64,000 bases of DNA from Candidatus Saccharimonadota bacterium (lineage in GTDB: Bacteria; Patescibacteriota; Saccharimonadia; Saccharimonadales; Saccharimonadaceae). The translations under genes were made by a program, and so were the position numbers. Within the stretch, counting starts at the first letter, position 1. The number at the start of each line of letters is the position of its first letter. A model generated the notes under the pieces. The model saw nothing but the letters and a program-made list of their open reading frames with translations, made no database searches and had not been told where the DNA came from. Shown piece after piece: positions 43,967 to 52,742 of this stretch. Location: NCBI GenBank assembly GCA_017540545.1, contig JAFYAV010000001.1:1-64000 (forward strand). Direction: 5' to 3'.

Positions 43967-45097
43967 ATGCAAGAAGGCGAACAACAAAAATCACTCGAAA
44001 AAATCAAAATCGGTATTATTGGTACCGGTGTTGGCATCAGAACTCATCTCAAAGGTTTCCGTCTTTTCCAAAACGACGCCGAAGTCTACGCAATTTCTGG
44101 CAGCAGCTTGACCCGAGCAAAACATTTTTCCAAACTCTATAACATTCCAATCGCATGCTCAAACTACAAAGAGCTTTGCGATATGGACGAATTAGATTTA
44201 GTATGCATCGCTTCTCCAAATAAGTACCACAAAGAAATGCTCGAATACGCCATATCTAAACACAAGAACATCCTTTGCGAAAAGCCTATGGTCAATACGG
44301 CTCAAGAAGCGAAAGAGATATATGAAACAACCAAAGACTACGATAAGATACTCATTATCGATCATCAACTTCGATTCAATCCGTACATTGTCGAAATTAA
44401 AAAACTTATCGACAACAATACTCTTGGAAAGATTTACAATGTTCGCCTAAATCAACAAGGTACGAGCTTCGCCAACGAAAACGCCCCTTGGACTTGGAGC
44501 TTCGACGATAAAGAATTCGGCGGCGTTCGTCTTGCCATGGCTTCGCATTTTACCGACCTGATACAGTACTGGTTCGACTCTAAAAATATCGTCAGCGTTA
44601 CGGCTACAATGAACCCCGTCACAAAAGAGAGGCTAGACTCAAATGGCCAACCCCAAATCATCAACGCTAGTACAACTTGCAATGCGCTCATTCAGCTCGA
44701 GAACGAATTGACAATTCAATACTTCATCAATGCAGGCTCCTATATGGGTTCCCGCTTTGATATCGAAATGTTTGGCGATAAAGGCGAATTAACGTTTTCA
44801 TTGGACGAAAAACTAAAACTATATTTACGCTCTGCAGTCGGAGAATCCAACAACATCAACCCAGGCCGCGTATACCCCGACGAGGCCAAGAATGAGGTAT
44901 CCATTTTCTCGGGCTCATTCAGATACTTAGCACCACAAATAATCAGGTCAATCCAAACAAATGATTCAAAATACATTGTTCGAGCAGCTACGCCAAAAGA
45001 CCAAGTATACTGTCTAGAAATTCTTGATGCCATAAAAGAATCCGCCAATAATGGCACTTCTGTTTCTTTCAGCCGAGAAACCAATGAATACTTCTAG
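43967..45097 (+). CDS. Gfo/Idh/MocA-family oxidoreductase
   Basis: A 376-residue NAD(P)-dependent dehydrogenase: Rossmann motif GIIGTGVGIRTHLKGF, IASPNKYHKEM, ILCEKPM (catalytic Lys of the family) and a C-terminal alpha/beta domain with FGGVRLAMASHFTDLIQYW. Such enzymes oxidise or reduce sugars and inositols. It closes the four-gene run, which may make or modify one surface or cytoplasmic sugar; the substrate cannot be read from the sequence. Confidence 0.88.
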   Translation: MQEGEQQKSLEKIKIGIIGTGVGIRTHLKGFRLFQNDAEVYAISGSSLTRAKHFSKLYNIPIACSNYKELCDMDELDLVCIASPNKYHKEMLEYAISKHKNILCEKPMVNTAQEAKEIYETTKDYDKILIIDHQLRFNPYIVEIKKLIDNNTLGKIYNVRLNQQGTSFANENAPWTWSFDDKEFGGVRLAMASHFTDLIQYWFDSKNIVSVTATMNPVTKERLDSNGQPQIINASTTCNALIQLENELTIQYFINAGSYMGSRFDIEMFGDKGELTFSLDEKLKLYLRSAVGESNNINPGRVYPDEAKNEVSIFSGSFRYLAPQIIRSIQTNDSKYIVRAATPKDQVYCLEILDAIKESANNGTSVSFSRETNEYF

Positions 45098-45103
45098 ATC
45101 AGC

Positions 45104-45138
45104 ACAAAAAATATCAACCCAATCAAGAATTGATATTT
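45104..45138 (-). terminator. tRNA-Thr terminator
   Basis: AAATATCAA / TTGATATTT stem-loop followed by T residues on the minus strand, ~30 nt after tRNA-Thr. Confidence 0.75.
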
Positions 45139-45168
45139 CTCTGCATTAAAACCTCAAATAAATCTCGG

Positions 45169-45244
45169 TGGAGCCGTTGACTGGGATCGAACCAGCGACC
45201 TGCTCGTTACGAATGAGCTGCTCTGCCAGCTGAGCTACAACGGC
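45169..45244 (-). tRNA. tRNA-Thr (CGT)
   Basis: Minus-strand cloverleaf with acceptor GCCGTTG/CAACGGC, anticodon loop TTCGTAA (CGT), T-loop TTCGATC and encoded CCA. No repeat element follows it; its terminator is close. Confidence 0.94.
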
Positions 45245-45332
45245 GTCCGTAGCTCACATTATACCACAATAACCTTCTACGCCCCAAATCCCTTGCATAA
45301 TTCGCCTTTTTCGTATATACTAACGAGCACAA

Positions 45333-45409
45333 GGGCTCGTAGCTCAGCTGGTTAGAGCGCCTCCCTGTCACGGAGGAGGTCGCGCGTTCGAGTCGCGTCG
45401 GGCCCGCCA
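45333..45409 (+). tRNA. tRNA-Asp (GTC)
   Basis: Cloverleaf with acceptor GGGCTCG/CGGGCCC, anticodon loop CTGTCAC (GTC), discriminator G73 and encoded CCA, as expected for tRNA-Asp. No repeat element follows. Confidence 0.96.
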
Positions 45410-45411
45410 CG

Positions 45412-45441
45412 AAAAGTCTCCTATTACGGAGTACTTTTTTG
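45412..45441 (+). terminator. tRNA-Asp terminator
   Basis: AAAAGTCTCC-TATTAC-GGAGTACTTTTTT, an imperfect stem with a T run right after the tRNA. Confidence 0.8.
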
Positions 45442-45489
45442 TTTTATACAATCGCAATCACCCTAAACGATGTGCTATAATATACCTAC

Positions 45490-45564
45490 GCGGGTGTCGT
45501 ATAACGGCTATTATGTATCCTTCCCAAGGATAAGACGAGAGTTCGACTCTCTCCACCCGCACCA
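45490..45564 (+). tRNA. tRNA-Gly (CCC)
   Basis: Cloverleaf with acceptor GCGGGTG/CACCCGC, anticodon loop TTCCCAA (CCC), T-stem GAGAG/CTCTC and encoded CCA. It is the third tRNA followed by the 3'-end repeat element. Confidence 0.95.
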
Positions 45565-45749
45565 GCAAAACAAAGACAACCCCAAAGGGGTTATTTTTGT
45601 TTTGTCCCATGCTGAAGCGAAGAGAGGCGAACGTAGTTCGTCCGAAGTAGGAGCCGAGCGAAAACTAGGAACGTAGTTCGTCGTTTTCCGAGGCGACGCC
45701 CTGAGGTATAGCCTTGCGCCAGCAAGGCGCTCTCTCTCCACCCGCACCA
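45547..45749 (+). mobile_element. tRNA 3'-end repeat element, copy C (tRNA-Gly)
   Basis: After tRNA-Gly: terminator ACCCC-AAA-GGGGT with a T run, hairpin 1 CGAAC-gta-GTTCG, AGGAGCCGAGCGA, hairpin 2 GAAAAC...GTTTTC with an inner GAAC-gta-GTTC, CGAGGCGACGCC, hairpin 3 GCCTTGC/GCAAGGC, then the last 18 nt of tRNA-Gly again (45547-45564 = 45732-45749; period 185 bp), and another terminator (ATAACC/GGTTAT). Sequence in the hairpin arms differs from copies A and B, but pairing is kept. Confidence 0.75.
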
Positions 45750-45842
45750 AGATGAACGAAGAATAACCGATTGAGGTTATTTTTTGTTTACCTAAGCCAC
45801 AATTGCCCGCGCCAAACCGTTTATGCTAAAATATAACTAATT

Positions 45843-46844
45843 ATGCAACCAAATAACATGCAAACTCAGCCCGCAATGGCACAAATGCCGACGCCACAAC
45901 CAACTCCAGCTAATTACTCTGCCACGCCAACGTCAGCCCCCATTAAGCCTAAAAAAGCCGGGCGCCTCAGCACTATTTTAGCTATCATCTTCGGCATTAT
46001 AGCTCTCGGAGCAATTGCCTTCATCATTTTTGACAAACTCAAGCCACAAGAAAAGCCCGTCAACACCGATGCGTCAACCGCACCGCTCTCTACGCGCCTT
46101 TCCGAAATTAGTATCCCGGAAGGTTCAGGTGCAGATATTTTCAAGAAGACACTCGCCGGACGTACCTTCACCGTTAACACAGCCTTTGACGAATATATAG
46201 TGTTTACTGACGAATCCAGATACGTATTTTCATACTACGACAAACCGAGCGAAGGGCGTACCGTATTGCAAGCTAGCTCCAAGCCAGGTACCTACACCGT
46301 CAAAGACAAAGTTATCACTCTAGACAATGGCGAATCGTTCGAAATTGTTGGAGACTATCTCGTCAAAAACACGGAGACCATCAGCAAAAACCGCACTGCC
46401 GTATATTTTGACGCTCTCCAACTCGATTCGGTTATTCCAAACATCTCCCTCGCTCTAAATACTTATCTGAAAAACAACAAAAAGACCGAGCTCGGCGACT
46501 TCGAAAAAGCCCGCATCGATCGCTTCTCTTGTCACGCCGACCGCTCATTCAAGAAGATGACCAACGCCGACAGTTATCTCTGTGATACGGAATACAGTTA
46601 CCTTTTCGATCAAAGCAAAATCAAAGCCAAAATGGCGGCCGCCAAACAACACGATTTCATCACCTTCTGTAGAATGAAAGGAACTCCTTTCCTCGGCTTT
46701 CTTAACAACGGCGGTGCTTGCAACCCAGATTACACCGTCTCAAGCTGGTCCTATGTCATCATTCGTACCGACAACGTCAGCTATCGTGTTACCGGCGCCT
46801 TCAACACTATAGAAGGCTCAACCGGCCCTCTCCCTCGCTTCTAA
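45843..46844 (+). CDS. Proline-rich, membrane-anchored protein of unknown function
   Basis: A 333-residue protein: a Gln/Pro/Thr-rich cytoplasmic tail (~35 residues), a basic stretch, one membrane helix (LSTILAIIFGIIALGAIAFIIF) and an outer region with a beta-rich part (RTFTVNTAFDEYIVFTDESRYVFSYYD) and a second part with several cysteines (Cys near 225, 244, 274, 289). Layout resembles the 52743-53501 product, but the outer domains differ. Function not recognised. A TATAAC/TAAAAT -10 lies just before the ATG. Confidence 0.6.
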   Translation: MQPNNMQTQPAMAQMPTPQPTPANYSATPTSAPIKPKKAGRLSTILAIIFGIIALGAIAFIIFDKLKPQEKPVNTDASTAPLSTRLSEISIPEGSGADIFKKTLAGRTFTVNTAFDEYIVFTDESRYVFSYYDKPSEGRTVLQASSKPGTYTVKDKVITLDNGESFEIVGDYLVKNTETISKNRTAVYFDALQLDSVIPNISLALNTYLKNNKKTELGDFEKARIDRFSCHADRSFKKMTNADSYLCDTEYSYLFDQSKIKAKMAAAKQHDFITFCRMKGTPFLGFLNNGGACNPDYTVSSWSYVIIRTDNVSYRVTGAFNTIEGSTGPLPRF

Positions 46845-46883
46845 GCTTGCAAAAATAAGCAATTTGTGGTATAATTAAGTTAT

Positions 46884-47627
46884 ATGAAGTTTTCTCGCTA
46901 CAAGCGCGACATGCCTTTTTCTTACGCATTAGGCGCCACTCTCAGCTACGAATTACTCAAAACTAATCCTAATCTTATCCGTCGCGTTTTTTTGCGCCCA
47001 AACATCAAACACGGCGACGACCTCGCCAAAATTATCAACCAACTTAAAGCTCAAAACATCGACATTAGCGAATCAAACAAAGCTTTTAACGTCTTGGGTG
47101 CCAAAGAAAACTGCCTCCTCATCGCAGAATTCGATAAGCCTACCTCGACACTAAGCTACGATACGACCACTCCACAAATTGCTCTAGTCAACCCGTCCGA
47201 CACCGGCAACCTCGGTACTATCATGCGTTCTGCGGTCGCCTTCGGCTACCAAAACATTGCCATCATCACCCCGGCCGTTGATGCTTATGATCCCAAAACC
47301 ATTCGCGCATCCATGGGCGCCGTCTTTCATCTCAATATTCAAACCTTCCCATCGTTCGACGATTACCTAGAATCTTGCACCAAAAACAACCCCACATCTT
47401 CGCGCACTCTCTATTCGTTCATGCTTGCCAAGACGGCGCACACCCTCCCCCAAGTTACGCCGCAAAACAAAAATTACACCCTCATCTTCGGCAATGAAGC
47501 TTCCGGTCTCCCCGCCGACTTCGCCACAAAAACCCAGCCAGTCTTCATTCCGCAAAGCGAGAACGTCGACAGCCTCAACCTATCTGTTGCCGCAAGCATC
47601 GCAATGTATCACTTTTGCCAAAGATAA
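46884..47627 (+). CDS. SpoU/TrmH-type RNA 2'-O-methyltransferase
   Basis: A 247-residue SPOUT-class methyltransferase: N-terminal RNA-binding part, then the three TrmH motifs NPSDTGNLGTIMRSAVAFG, LIFGNEASGLP and IPQSENVDSLNLSVAASIAMY, which form the knotted S-adenosylmethionine site. It modifies a ribose in tRNA or rRNA; the target is not evident. TATAAT stands 8 bp before the ATG. Confidence 0.92.
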   Translation: MKFSRYKRDMPFSYALGATLSYELLKTNPNLIRRVFLRPNIKHGDDLAKIINQLKAQNIDISESNKAFNVLGAKENCLLIAEFDKPTSTLSYDTTTPQIALVNPSDTGNLGTIMRSAVAFGYQNIAIITPAVDAYDPKTIRASMGAVFHLNIQTFPSFDDYLESCTKNNPTSSRTLYSFMLAKTAHTLPQVTPQNKNYTLIFGNEASGLPADFATKTQPVFIPQSENVDSLNLSVAASIAMYHFCQR

Positions 47628-47646
47628 ATCACCAGAATTGCAGAGC

Positions 47647-48756
47647 TCACTTGCTCTCTTCTGATTCGGGACTCTCTTGCCCCTGGGTTGGCGCAATAAC
47701 CGCCCCGTCATCGCCGGACCCAATTTCTACTTCAATCTTCTCAAGAATTTTACCTTCATCGCGCAATCTCTGCACTTCTTTATCTACCTTTAAAAAGCGC
47801 ACCGAAATCGTCTCATAGCTTACCCGCTTATCGTCTTTTGTGACTAAGCGCACATAATAATATCCATCGCCATTCTTCGACACGAAGCGTTCTGAAACAT
47901 CCCCCTTTTTCTCAAGCTTCATTGCTACCGCCGCGCGACCGCTATCCAAATTCGACACCTCGACCGCATCGCCCGCAGACTCATAGCTCACGAGATCATT
48001 ATCCTTTAAAGCTTCCGACACCTTTACAAAATCATTCTTATTTACTCGCAATGCCTCTTCTACCGCCTCGGCAGCCTTTTTTGCATCCTCGTCAATCTCG
48101 ATCGATAGCTTACGTTTCGCCAACGAAAGCATCACCAAACGACGATACTCCTGCATGCTCAACCCAAAATTATCTCGCACTATCCCCTCAAAGGCTTCAT
48201 CACTCCGTTTCTCGCCATCTATACTCTTATGTTCGTCAATTACTTCATCTATCTCTGACGCCGAAACAGTCAAATCTCGCGCCTCCAACTCAGACAACAC
48301 GTAGCTATACATTTCAGCATTATTCAAAGCTTGCCTCTTGTAGAATAGTTTCAAGGCCTTAACCTCATCATTGCTATCATCTAACTTGCCCTGTTGACGC
48401 TCGATTGATGCAATGCTACTCCTATAAAGCATCAAATAATCGCTATATAGCACTTTATGGCCATCAATTTCCGCCACCGGCAAACCCAACACCTTCGTGA
48501 AGCGATACATCACCTCGCCTGTATTTTGCGCCTTATACAGCTGATACCAACCTACACCCACAAAAGACGCCACCGCTACAATTGCAATCGCGATTGCAGA
48601 AAGGACAATTTTGTGTTTCGCATACTGAAACGGATACTTAAACTTTTTACCTTTCGTCAAAATCTCTTCACGACTCTCCTCAAGATTCTGCTGCGTAATC
48701 GTGATGTCTTTTTTCTTTGCGCGACGCGCCTTAATTTTTTCAACAACTTTGCCCAT
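47647..48756 (-). CDS. Membrane-anchored SurA/PrsA-type chaperone
   Basis: A 369-residue protein: basic cytoplasmic N-terminus, one membrane helix (IVLSAIAIAIVAVASFVGVGWY), a SurA_N-like helical domain (EIDGHKVLYSDYLMLYRSSIASIERQQG ... LNNAEMYSYVLSELEARDLTVSASEIDEVI) and a C-terminal part resembling a parvulin domain without clear active-site residues, then a disordered acidic tail. It probably helps exported proteins fold. It lies 5 nt after the PH-domain gene. Confidence 0.75.
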   Translation of the reverse strand: MGKVVEKIKARRAKKKDITITQQNLEESREEILTKGKKFKYPFQYAKHKIVLSAIAIAIVAVASFVGVGWYQLYKAQNTGEVMYRFTKVLGLPVAEIDGHKVLYSDYLMLYRSSIASIERQQGKLDDSNDEVKALKLFYKRQALNNAEMYSYVLSELEARDLTVSASEIDEVIDEHKSIDGEKRSDEAFEGIVRDNFGLSMQEYRRLVMLSLAKRKLSIEIDEDAKKAAEAVEEALRVNKNDFVKVSEALKDNDLVSYESAGDAVEVSNLDSGRAAVAMKLEKKGDVSERFVSKNGDGYYYVRLVTKDDKRVSYETISVRFLKVDKEVQRLRDEGKILEKIEVEIGSGDDGAVIAPTQGQESPESEESK

Positions 48757-48761
48757 TATCT

Positions 48762-49253
48762 CTATTCTTCTCTCGGTTGCGCGTCGTGACGCGCATTCTC
48801 TATCTCATTATACACTGTTTCAGGATGGCTCACCATGCTCAGCACCAAGTCACCAGCACTCGTTTGTATCAATATTGTGCCGTAATTGAACATCGAGCCA
48901 AACACTCCAGGAACACCAAACGATGCGCTCTGGATATTCTCCAAATCTAAATCTACCACTGTTTTCTTAAATAGACCTTTTTGCCTCGTCTGACGCAACC
49001 GCTGATTCGTCACAATATAGAAGCTAAAATACCATAGCAAATAACTATACCCCATCCCTAGCAGCCCCACAATCACAGCCCCCATCCAGACAAAAACCAT
49101 ATTCTGCTCGCTTGGCCAAATCATCATTGGCACGGAACCGGCCACTATCATAAAAATCAGAAAGAAAAACCCCCTAATTGAAGTCAAAATATGTCGCCGA
49201 AACACATACACGACCTCTTCATTCGTCCGCTGCCCCTCAAAAGTGGTTGCCAT
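48762..49253 (-). CDS. Membrane protein with bacterial PH (bPH2/YdbT) domain
   Basis: A 163-residue protein with two membrane helices (residues ~22-75) followed by a bacterial PH-like domain (FYIVTNQRLRQTRQKGLFKKTVVDLDLENIQSASFG). Function of the family is unclear. TAGAAT lies 6 bp before the ATG and GGAGGT fills the gap. It precedes the SurA-like gene in an operon. Confidence 0.85.
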   Translation of the reverse strand: MATTFEGQRTNEEVVYVFRRHILTSIRGFFFLIFMIVAGSVPMMIWPSEQNMVFVWMGAVIVGLLGMGYSYLLWYFSFYIVTNQRLRQTRQKGLFKKTVVDLDLENIQSASFGVPGVFGSMFNYGTILIQTSAGDLVLSMVSHPETVYNEIENARHDAQPREE

Positions 49254-49431
49254 ACCTCCATTCTAGCATAAACGCAATGCTAATCTCTAAGCTACACAGC
49301 CCCAAAACCATAAACTATCATACTACTTGTGCTTTTTATGATATATTAATAGCATAGCGTCGGGGTTATTTTTGAAAAACTCATCGGCGAAAAAACAATT
49401 AACGTGGCGAATTCTCGCCGAAAGGCATAAA

Positions 49432-49725
49432 ATGCAAGACCCACTAGAAGAATATGTAGTGAACCTACTCAAAGCAAAAGGTGAACCCGACACGCCTGAA
49501 TCACGTTCAGCTTTGCTAGAAAAAGCAAACGAGGCAATTAATAAAGCATTAGTTGAAGCATTGCCGCTAGAGCAACTAACCAAACTCGAAAACTCAACAA
49601 AAGACAACCAGGTAGACGATACTACTATCGAAAAACTCCTCACCGAAGTTGGCGCCGATCCGAGCAAAATTATTAGCGACGCCATGAACGCCTTCAAGAA
49701 TGAATACATGAAAGGAACAAAATAA
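49432..49725 (+). CDS. Small helical protein, first of a two-gene operon
   Basis: A 97-residue, acidic helical protein (DPLEEYVVNLLKAKGEPDTPE ... LEKANEAINKALVEALPLEQLTKLE) that resembles short DUF5663-type proteins of CPR genomes; this is a weak match from memory. An in-frame TTG at 49372 would add 20 residues; the ATG at 49432 has AAAGG upstream. The stop overlaps the next start (TAATG). Confidence 0.55.
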   Translation: MQDPLEEYVVNLLKAKGEPDTPESRSALLEKANEAINKALVEALPLEQLTKLENSTKDNQVDDTTIEKLLTEVGADPSKIISDAMNAFKNEYMKGTK

Positions 49726-51023
49726 TGTCAGCAGAAACCTTTGACCATAGTTCATCATACCCAGAGACCACAGGCGACAATCTAGAAACGAATTCAAAAT
49801 CAACAGGAACCACCTTCGAAGATTTAGCGAATGCAGCCAAAGCATATGAGGCGGATCCTAACTCTCTGCCAGAAAGCGGAGAGCCCACCGAGACAGCAGC
49901 CGGAGAAGCTACAGCTGAAGCACCCATTGATGTCGCTCGACACATCGAAGCCGAAAAGACCAATGGCGAAGAGGCTGAAGAGGATATAGAAGCTGAAGGC
50001 ACCGAGGAAGGCGATGAGTCCGAAGAGACTGAGGAAGCTGAAGAGACTGAGGAAGCTGAAGATACCAAGGAAGCCGGAACAGAAACGCAAGAGCTAAGTC
50101 GCGCCGAACAGCAATTAGCCACCATCGAGGAGCGCCTCAAAAATATCGAAAAGGACATACACTACACTAAGGAAAAGAAGGACAAACTTGAAGAAGAAAT
50201 CTCAGCCTACGAAGAGACTCTTAGCGATAATCTAGAAAAACATAACGAGCTCTCCGACAAATTAAGCGAGCTCAAATTAGAGATCCAAAGAACCAAGCGT
50301 AGCATTATTTCCGGCTTCGCTAATGGATTAAAAATCGCAAAAAACCTCGTACTAGGTAAACACGAGGAGGCCCGTCAGCTAATAACCGATATCAGCGAAA
50401 ACCTGACTAAGAATGAGGAGGCCATAAAAGGTCGTGACGAAACAGAACAAGCGCTTGAGGCAAATGAAGCAGAAAAGACAAAACTCGATAATGATCTCGC
50501 AAATACCACAGACGAAAGAAACAGCTGCGCCAGTAAAATAGCCCGACTAGAACGGCAAAAAGCTGAAGCAATCAAGCAAATCGAAATGTTGAAGGAGCAG
50601 ATTGCTAACGAAGCCTGGACGGAGGCCTGGGCAGACGCCCAAGAAGGCATCAAAAACGAAATGGGCACGAACAATATGGCTGCCTTCAGAAACGAACTTG
50701 CTGCTCAGCAAAAAGAGCTCGACGACGATCTCGATGCCGATCTTGCTGAACTCGATACGTATAGAACGCCATCCCGCGTACAGCGACTCATGATGACCGA
50801 GGAGCAACTCGCACAAAGTGCAGCTCGCGCAGATGAAGTCGAAGCACAACTGACACGAGAGCACGAAGAAGCAAGCAGCGCCATTGATGCTAAGCGCGAA
50901 AAAGTTGATCAATACTTCCCAACATGGCAAAAGCGCGTAAGCGACATTGTAGAAAACAAACTCGTGAGTGGCGCACTCCATACCTTTGGGCGTAAGATAC
51001 TCATGAAAATGCGCGGCCTATAA
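49725..51023 (+). CDS. Long coiled-coil protein with acidic N-terminus
   Basis: A 432-residue cytoplasmic-looking protein. Residues 1-125 are acidic and repetitive (EETEEAEETEEAEDT), then a long coiled coil (~130-400) with heptads such as LATIEERLKNIEKDIHYTKEKKDKLEEEI, and a basic C-terminal helix (FGRKILMKMRGL). No enzyme motif. Possibly a scaffold or cytoskeletal element; coupled to the upstream small protein by TAATG overlap. Confidence 0.7.
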   Translation: MSAETFDHSSSYPETTGDNLETNSKSTGTTFEDLANAAKAYEADPNSLPESGEPTETAAGEATAEAPIDVARHIEAEKTNGEEAEEDIEAEGTEEGDESEETEEAEETEEAEDTKEAGTETQELSRAEQQLATIEERLKNIEKDIHYTKEKKDKLEEEISAYEETLSDNLEKHNELSDKLSELKLEIQRTKRSIISGFANGLKIAKNLVLGKHEEARQLITDISENLTKNEEAIKGRDETEQALEANEAEKTKLDNDLANTTDERNSCASKIARLERQKAEAIKQIEMLKEQIANEAWTEAWADAQEGIKNEMGTNNMAAFRNELAAQQKELDDDLDADLAELDTYRTPSRVQRLMMTEEQLAQSAARADEVEAQLTREHEEASSAIDAKREKVDQYFPTWQKRVSDIVENKLVSGALHTFGRKILMKMRGL

Positions 51024-51038
51024 TAATAGGCTATAGCC

Positions 51039-51074
51039 AAAAAGCATTCCACGATACGCGTGGAATGTTTTTTT
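51039..51074 (+). terminator. Terminator of the coiled-coil operon
   Basis: CATTCCACG / CGTGGAATG stem-loop with a following run of T. Confidence 0.88.
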
Positions 51075-51127
51075 ATGATAGATTATTCAATACCGACAAC
51101 ACTTTTAGGAATCCTCCTTCCCTCTCG

Positions 51128-51203
51128 TGGTGACCCAGGAGCGAGTCGAACGCACAACCTTCTCCTTAGGACGGAGCCGCTCTATCCATTGAGCTACTGG
51201 GCC
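51128..51203 (-). tRNA. tRNA-Arg (CCT)
   Basis: Minus-strand cloverleaf with acceptor GGCCCAG/CTGGGTC, anticodon loop GTCCTAA (CCT), T-loop TTCGACT and encoded CCA. No repeat element is found downstream. Confidence 0.93.
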
Positions 51204-51237
51204 AACGTCTATATTTTAGCACACTTACGCGCTGTCT

Positions 51238-51987
51238 TTATCTACCCGGCATCGGAGTCCTAAATGAATAGCTTTGGAATCTTTCCACTCTACCATCCAA
51301 CTTCCTACCAGCTACACTTCTAAACTTATAGAAATTGGAAACCGTGCGGTCGTAAAACATAAAATCTACATCACCATTCGCTGCCACCATACAACCCAGT
51401 GTTTGCGCTCTATCATCGCCCACAGAAGACCGAGCCTGCCCTATACTGTCATCATATTGAATGATATTATTAAAATCTTCTTTACTGTATGTGCCATAAT
51501 AAGCAGAACGATTCGGATGAGTATGGCCAAAGCATATAATTGCACGACTTCCATCGTTTCTTTTTTGCAATTCCTTTATTCTTTCCTTAAAGTTCGGCTC
51601 CAATTCTTCGTGCTCGCCTAATACCGTTTGTATATCGCACGACATCTCTCCCAATCGACTAGCGCTGCTCTCTCTTACAGTATAAAAATCGTCAAAAAGT
51701 ACTTCATTTGTGTCGTAAACCGTTTCACCAATCATCACGAATGGCACCTCAACTCTTCTTTGCCGTGTAACTTCTATCATTATCTTTAGGTACTCTGCAC
51801 AATTATCGCCCAGCAAGATGCGACCATTCGGCATCTCGTTGATTATTTCGTGCGGTATCGGTGTCATTCCGCCATACCCCATTTCCTCATAACGAGCTAC
51901 AAGATCATCTATGCCATTTCTCTCAAAAACCTTTTGCAGTTTAACCTCGTATGGATCTCTTTGTCTCGCGAATTCACCATTTCTCAT
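51238..51987 (-). CDS. Hypothetical protein with a JAMM-like motif
   Basis: A 249-residue protein. ICFGHTHPNRSAYYGTYSKED resembles the HxHP...SxxD zinc motif of JAB/MPN (JAMM) metalloproteases, with an acidic GETVYD segment upstream that could supply the Glu. The spacing is longer than usual, so the assignment is tentative. The open frame begins at GTG 52011, but TATATT lies 6 bp before the ATG at 51987, which fits the leaderless pattern. Confidence 0.55.
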   Translation of the reverse strand: MRNGEFARQRDPYEVKLQKVFERNGIDDLVARYEEMGYGGMTPIPHEIINEMPNGRILLGDNCAEYLKIMIEVTRQRRVEVPFVMIGETVYDTNEVLFDDFYTVRESSASRLGEMSCDIQTVLGEHEELEPNFKERIKELQKRNDGSRAIICFGHTHPNRSAYYGTYSKEDFNNIIQYDDSIGQARSSVGDDRAQTLGCMVAANGDVDFMFYDRTVSNFYKFRSVAGRKLDGRVERFQSYSFRTPMPGR

Positions 51988-52061
51988 ATTTATAATATAT
52001 ACCCTGTTCACTCTAGCAAAAAAGACATCCCGCCGAACGAGATGTCTTGTATGCCCGATAA

Positions 52062-52679
52062 TTATCGCATAAATTTTTCGTTCAAGGTATGATACATATG
52101 AATCTCTTCCGGCTTAAACCAATAGGAAACTTCCGCTTCCGCCTCATCTAGATTTCCAGAAGCGTGAATTAAGTTCGGCACCGCTTCATCATGCGCATCC
52201 GCATAACCAAAGGTAATATGCGCATAATCTCCACGAATCGTACCCATATCAGCCGCCATCGGCTCCGTCGAACCAACCATTTTACGCACCAACGGCACCG
52301 CCTCTACCCCCTCAAGCACCATTGCAATCACTGGACCCGAAGTCATAAACTTTAGGAGTACATCAAAAGCTTTCTGACCACGGCGCGTAATCATCTTCGA
52401 AATACCCTCGTAATGCTGATAGTAATGGTCTTTATCCGGATTTACCATCTTGGCGCCAACTATCTTCAGACCTACCCGCTCAAAGCGGCTCAAAATCTCC
52501 CCCACAATTCCACGCTGCACGGCATCCGGCTTAAATACAATCAAAGTACGCTGTATCATGCCATTTGGATTATTCTCCTTGGTGAAGCCAACTGAAAATG
52601 CCGTCACCTCTTTTGTTTCTGTTACAGCCTTCGCCGTTGCTGCGCCGATTTTCTTTTTCTCTTCTTTCTTGATTGCCAT
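52062..52679 (-). CDS. ndk: Nucleoside diphosphate kinase with N-terminal extension
   Basis: Ndk balances nucleoside triphosphates by a phospho-His intermediate. The 205-residue protein has RTLIVFKPDAVQRGIVGEILSRFERVGLKIVG, GSTEPMAADMGTIRGDYA and the active-site His in NLIHASGNLDEAE (usual NxxHGSD). It is longer than the ~140-150-residue norm, with ~40 Lys/Ala-rich residues at the N-terminus and an insertion. GGGAG before the ATG at 52679 supports this start. Useful in an organism that must salvage nucleotides. Confidence 0.94.
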   Translation of the reverse strand: MAIKKEEKKKIGAATAKAVTETKEVTAFSVGFTKENNPNGMIQRTLIVFKPDAVQRGIVGEILSRFERVGLKIVGAKMVNPDKDHYYQHYEGISKMITRRGQKAFDVLLKFMTSGPVIAMVLEGVEAVPLVRKMVGSTEPMAADMGTIRGDYAHITFGYADAHDEAVPNLIHASGNLDEAEAEVSYWFKPEEIHMYHTLNEKFMR

Positions 52680-52708
52680 AATATTCTCCCTTTTCCCCAT
52701 TATATAAC

Positions 52709-52730
52709 AAAAAAGCTCCTAGAGGAGCTT
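52709..52730 (-). terminator. Terminator after the 52743-53501 gene
   Basis: AAGCTCC-TCTA-GGAGCTT followed by T residues on the minus strand, directly before the ndk promoter. Confidence 0.8.
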
Positions 52731-52742
52731 ATCTGTTGACTT

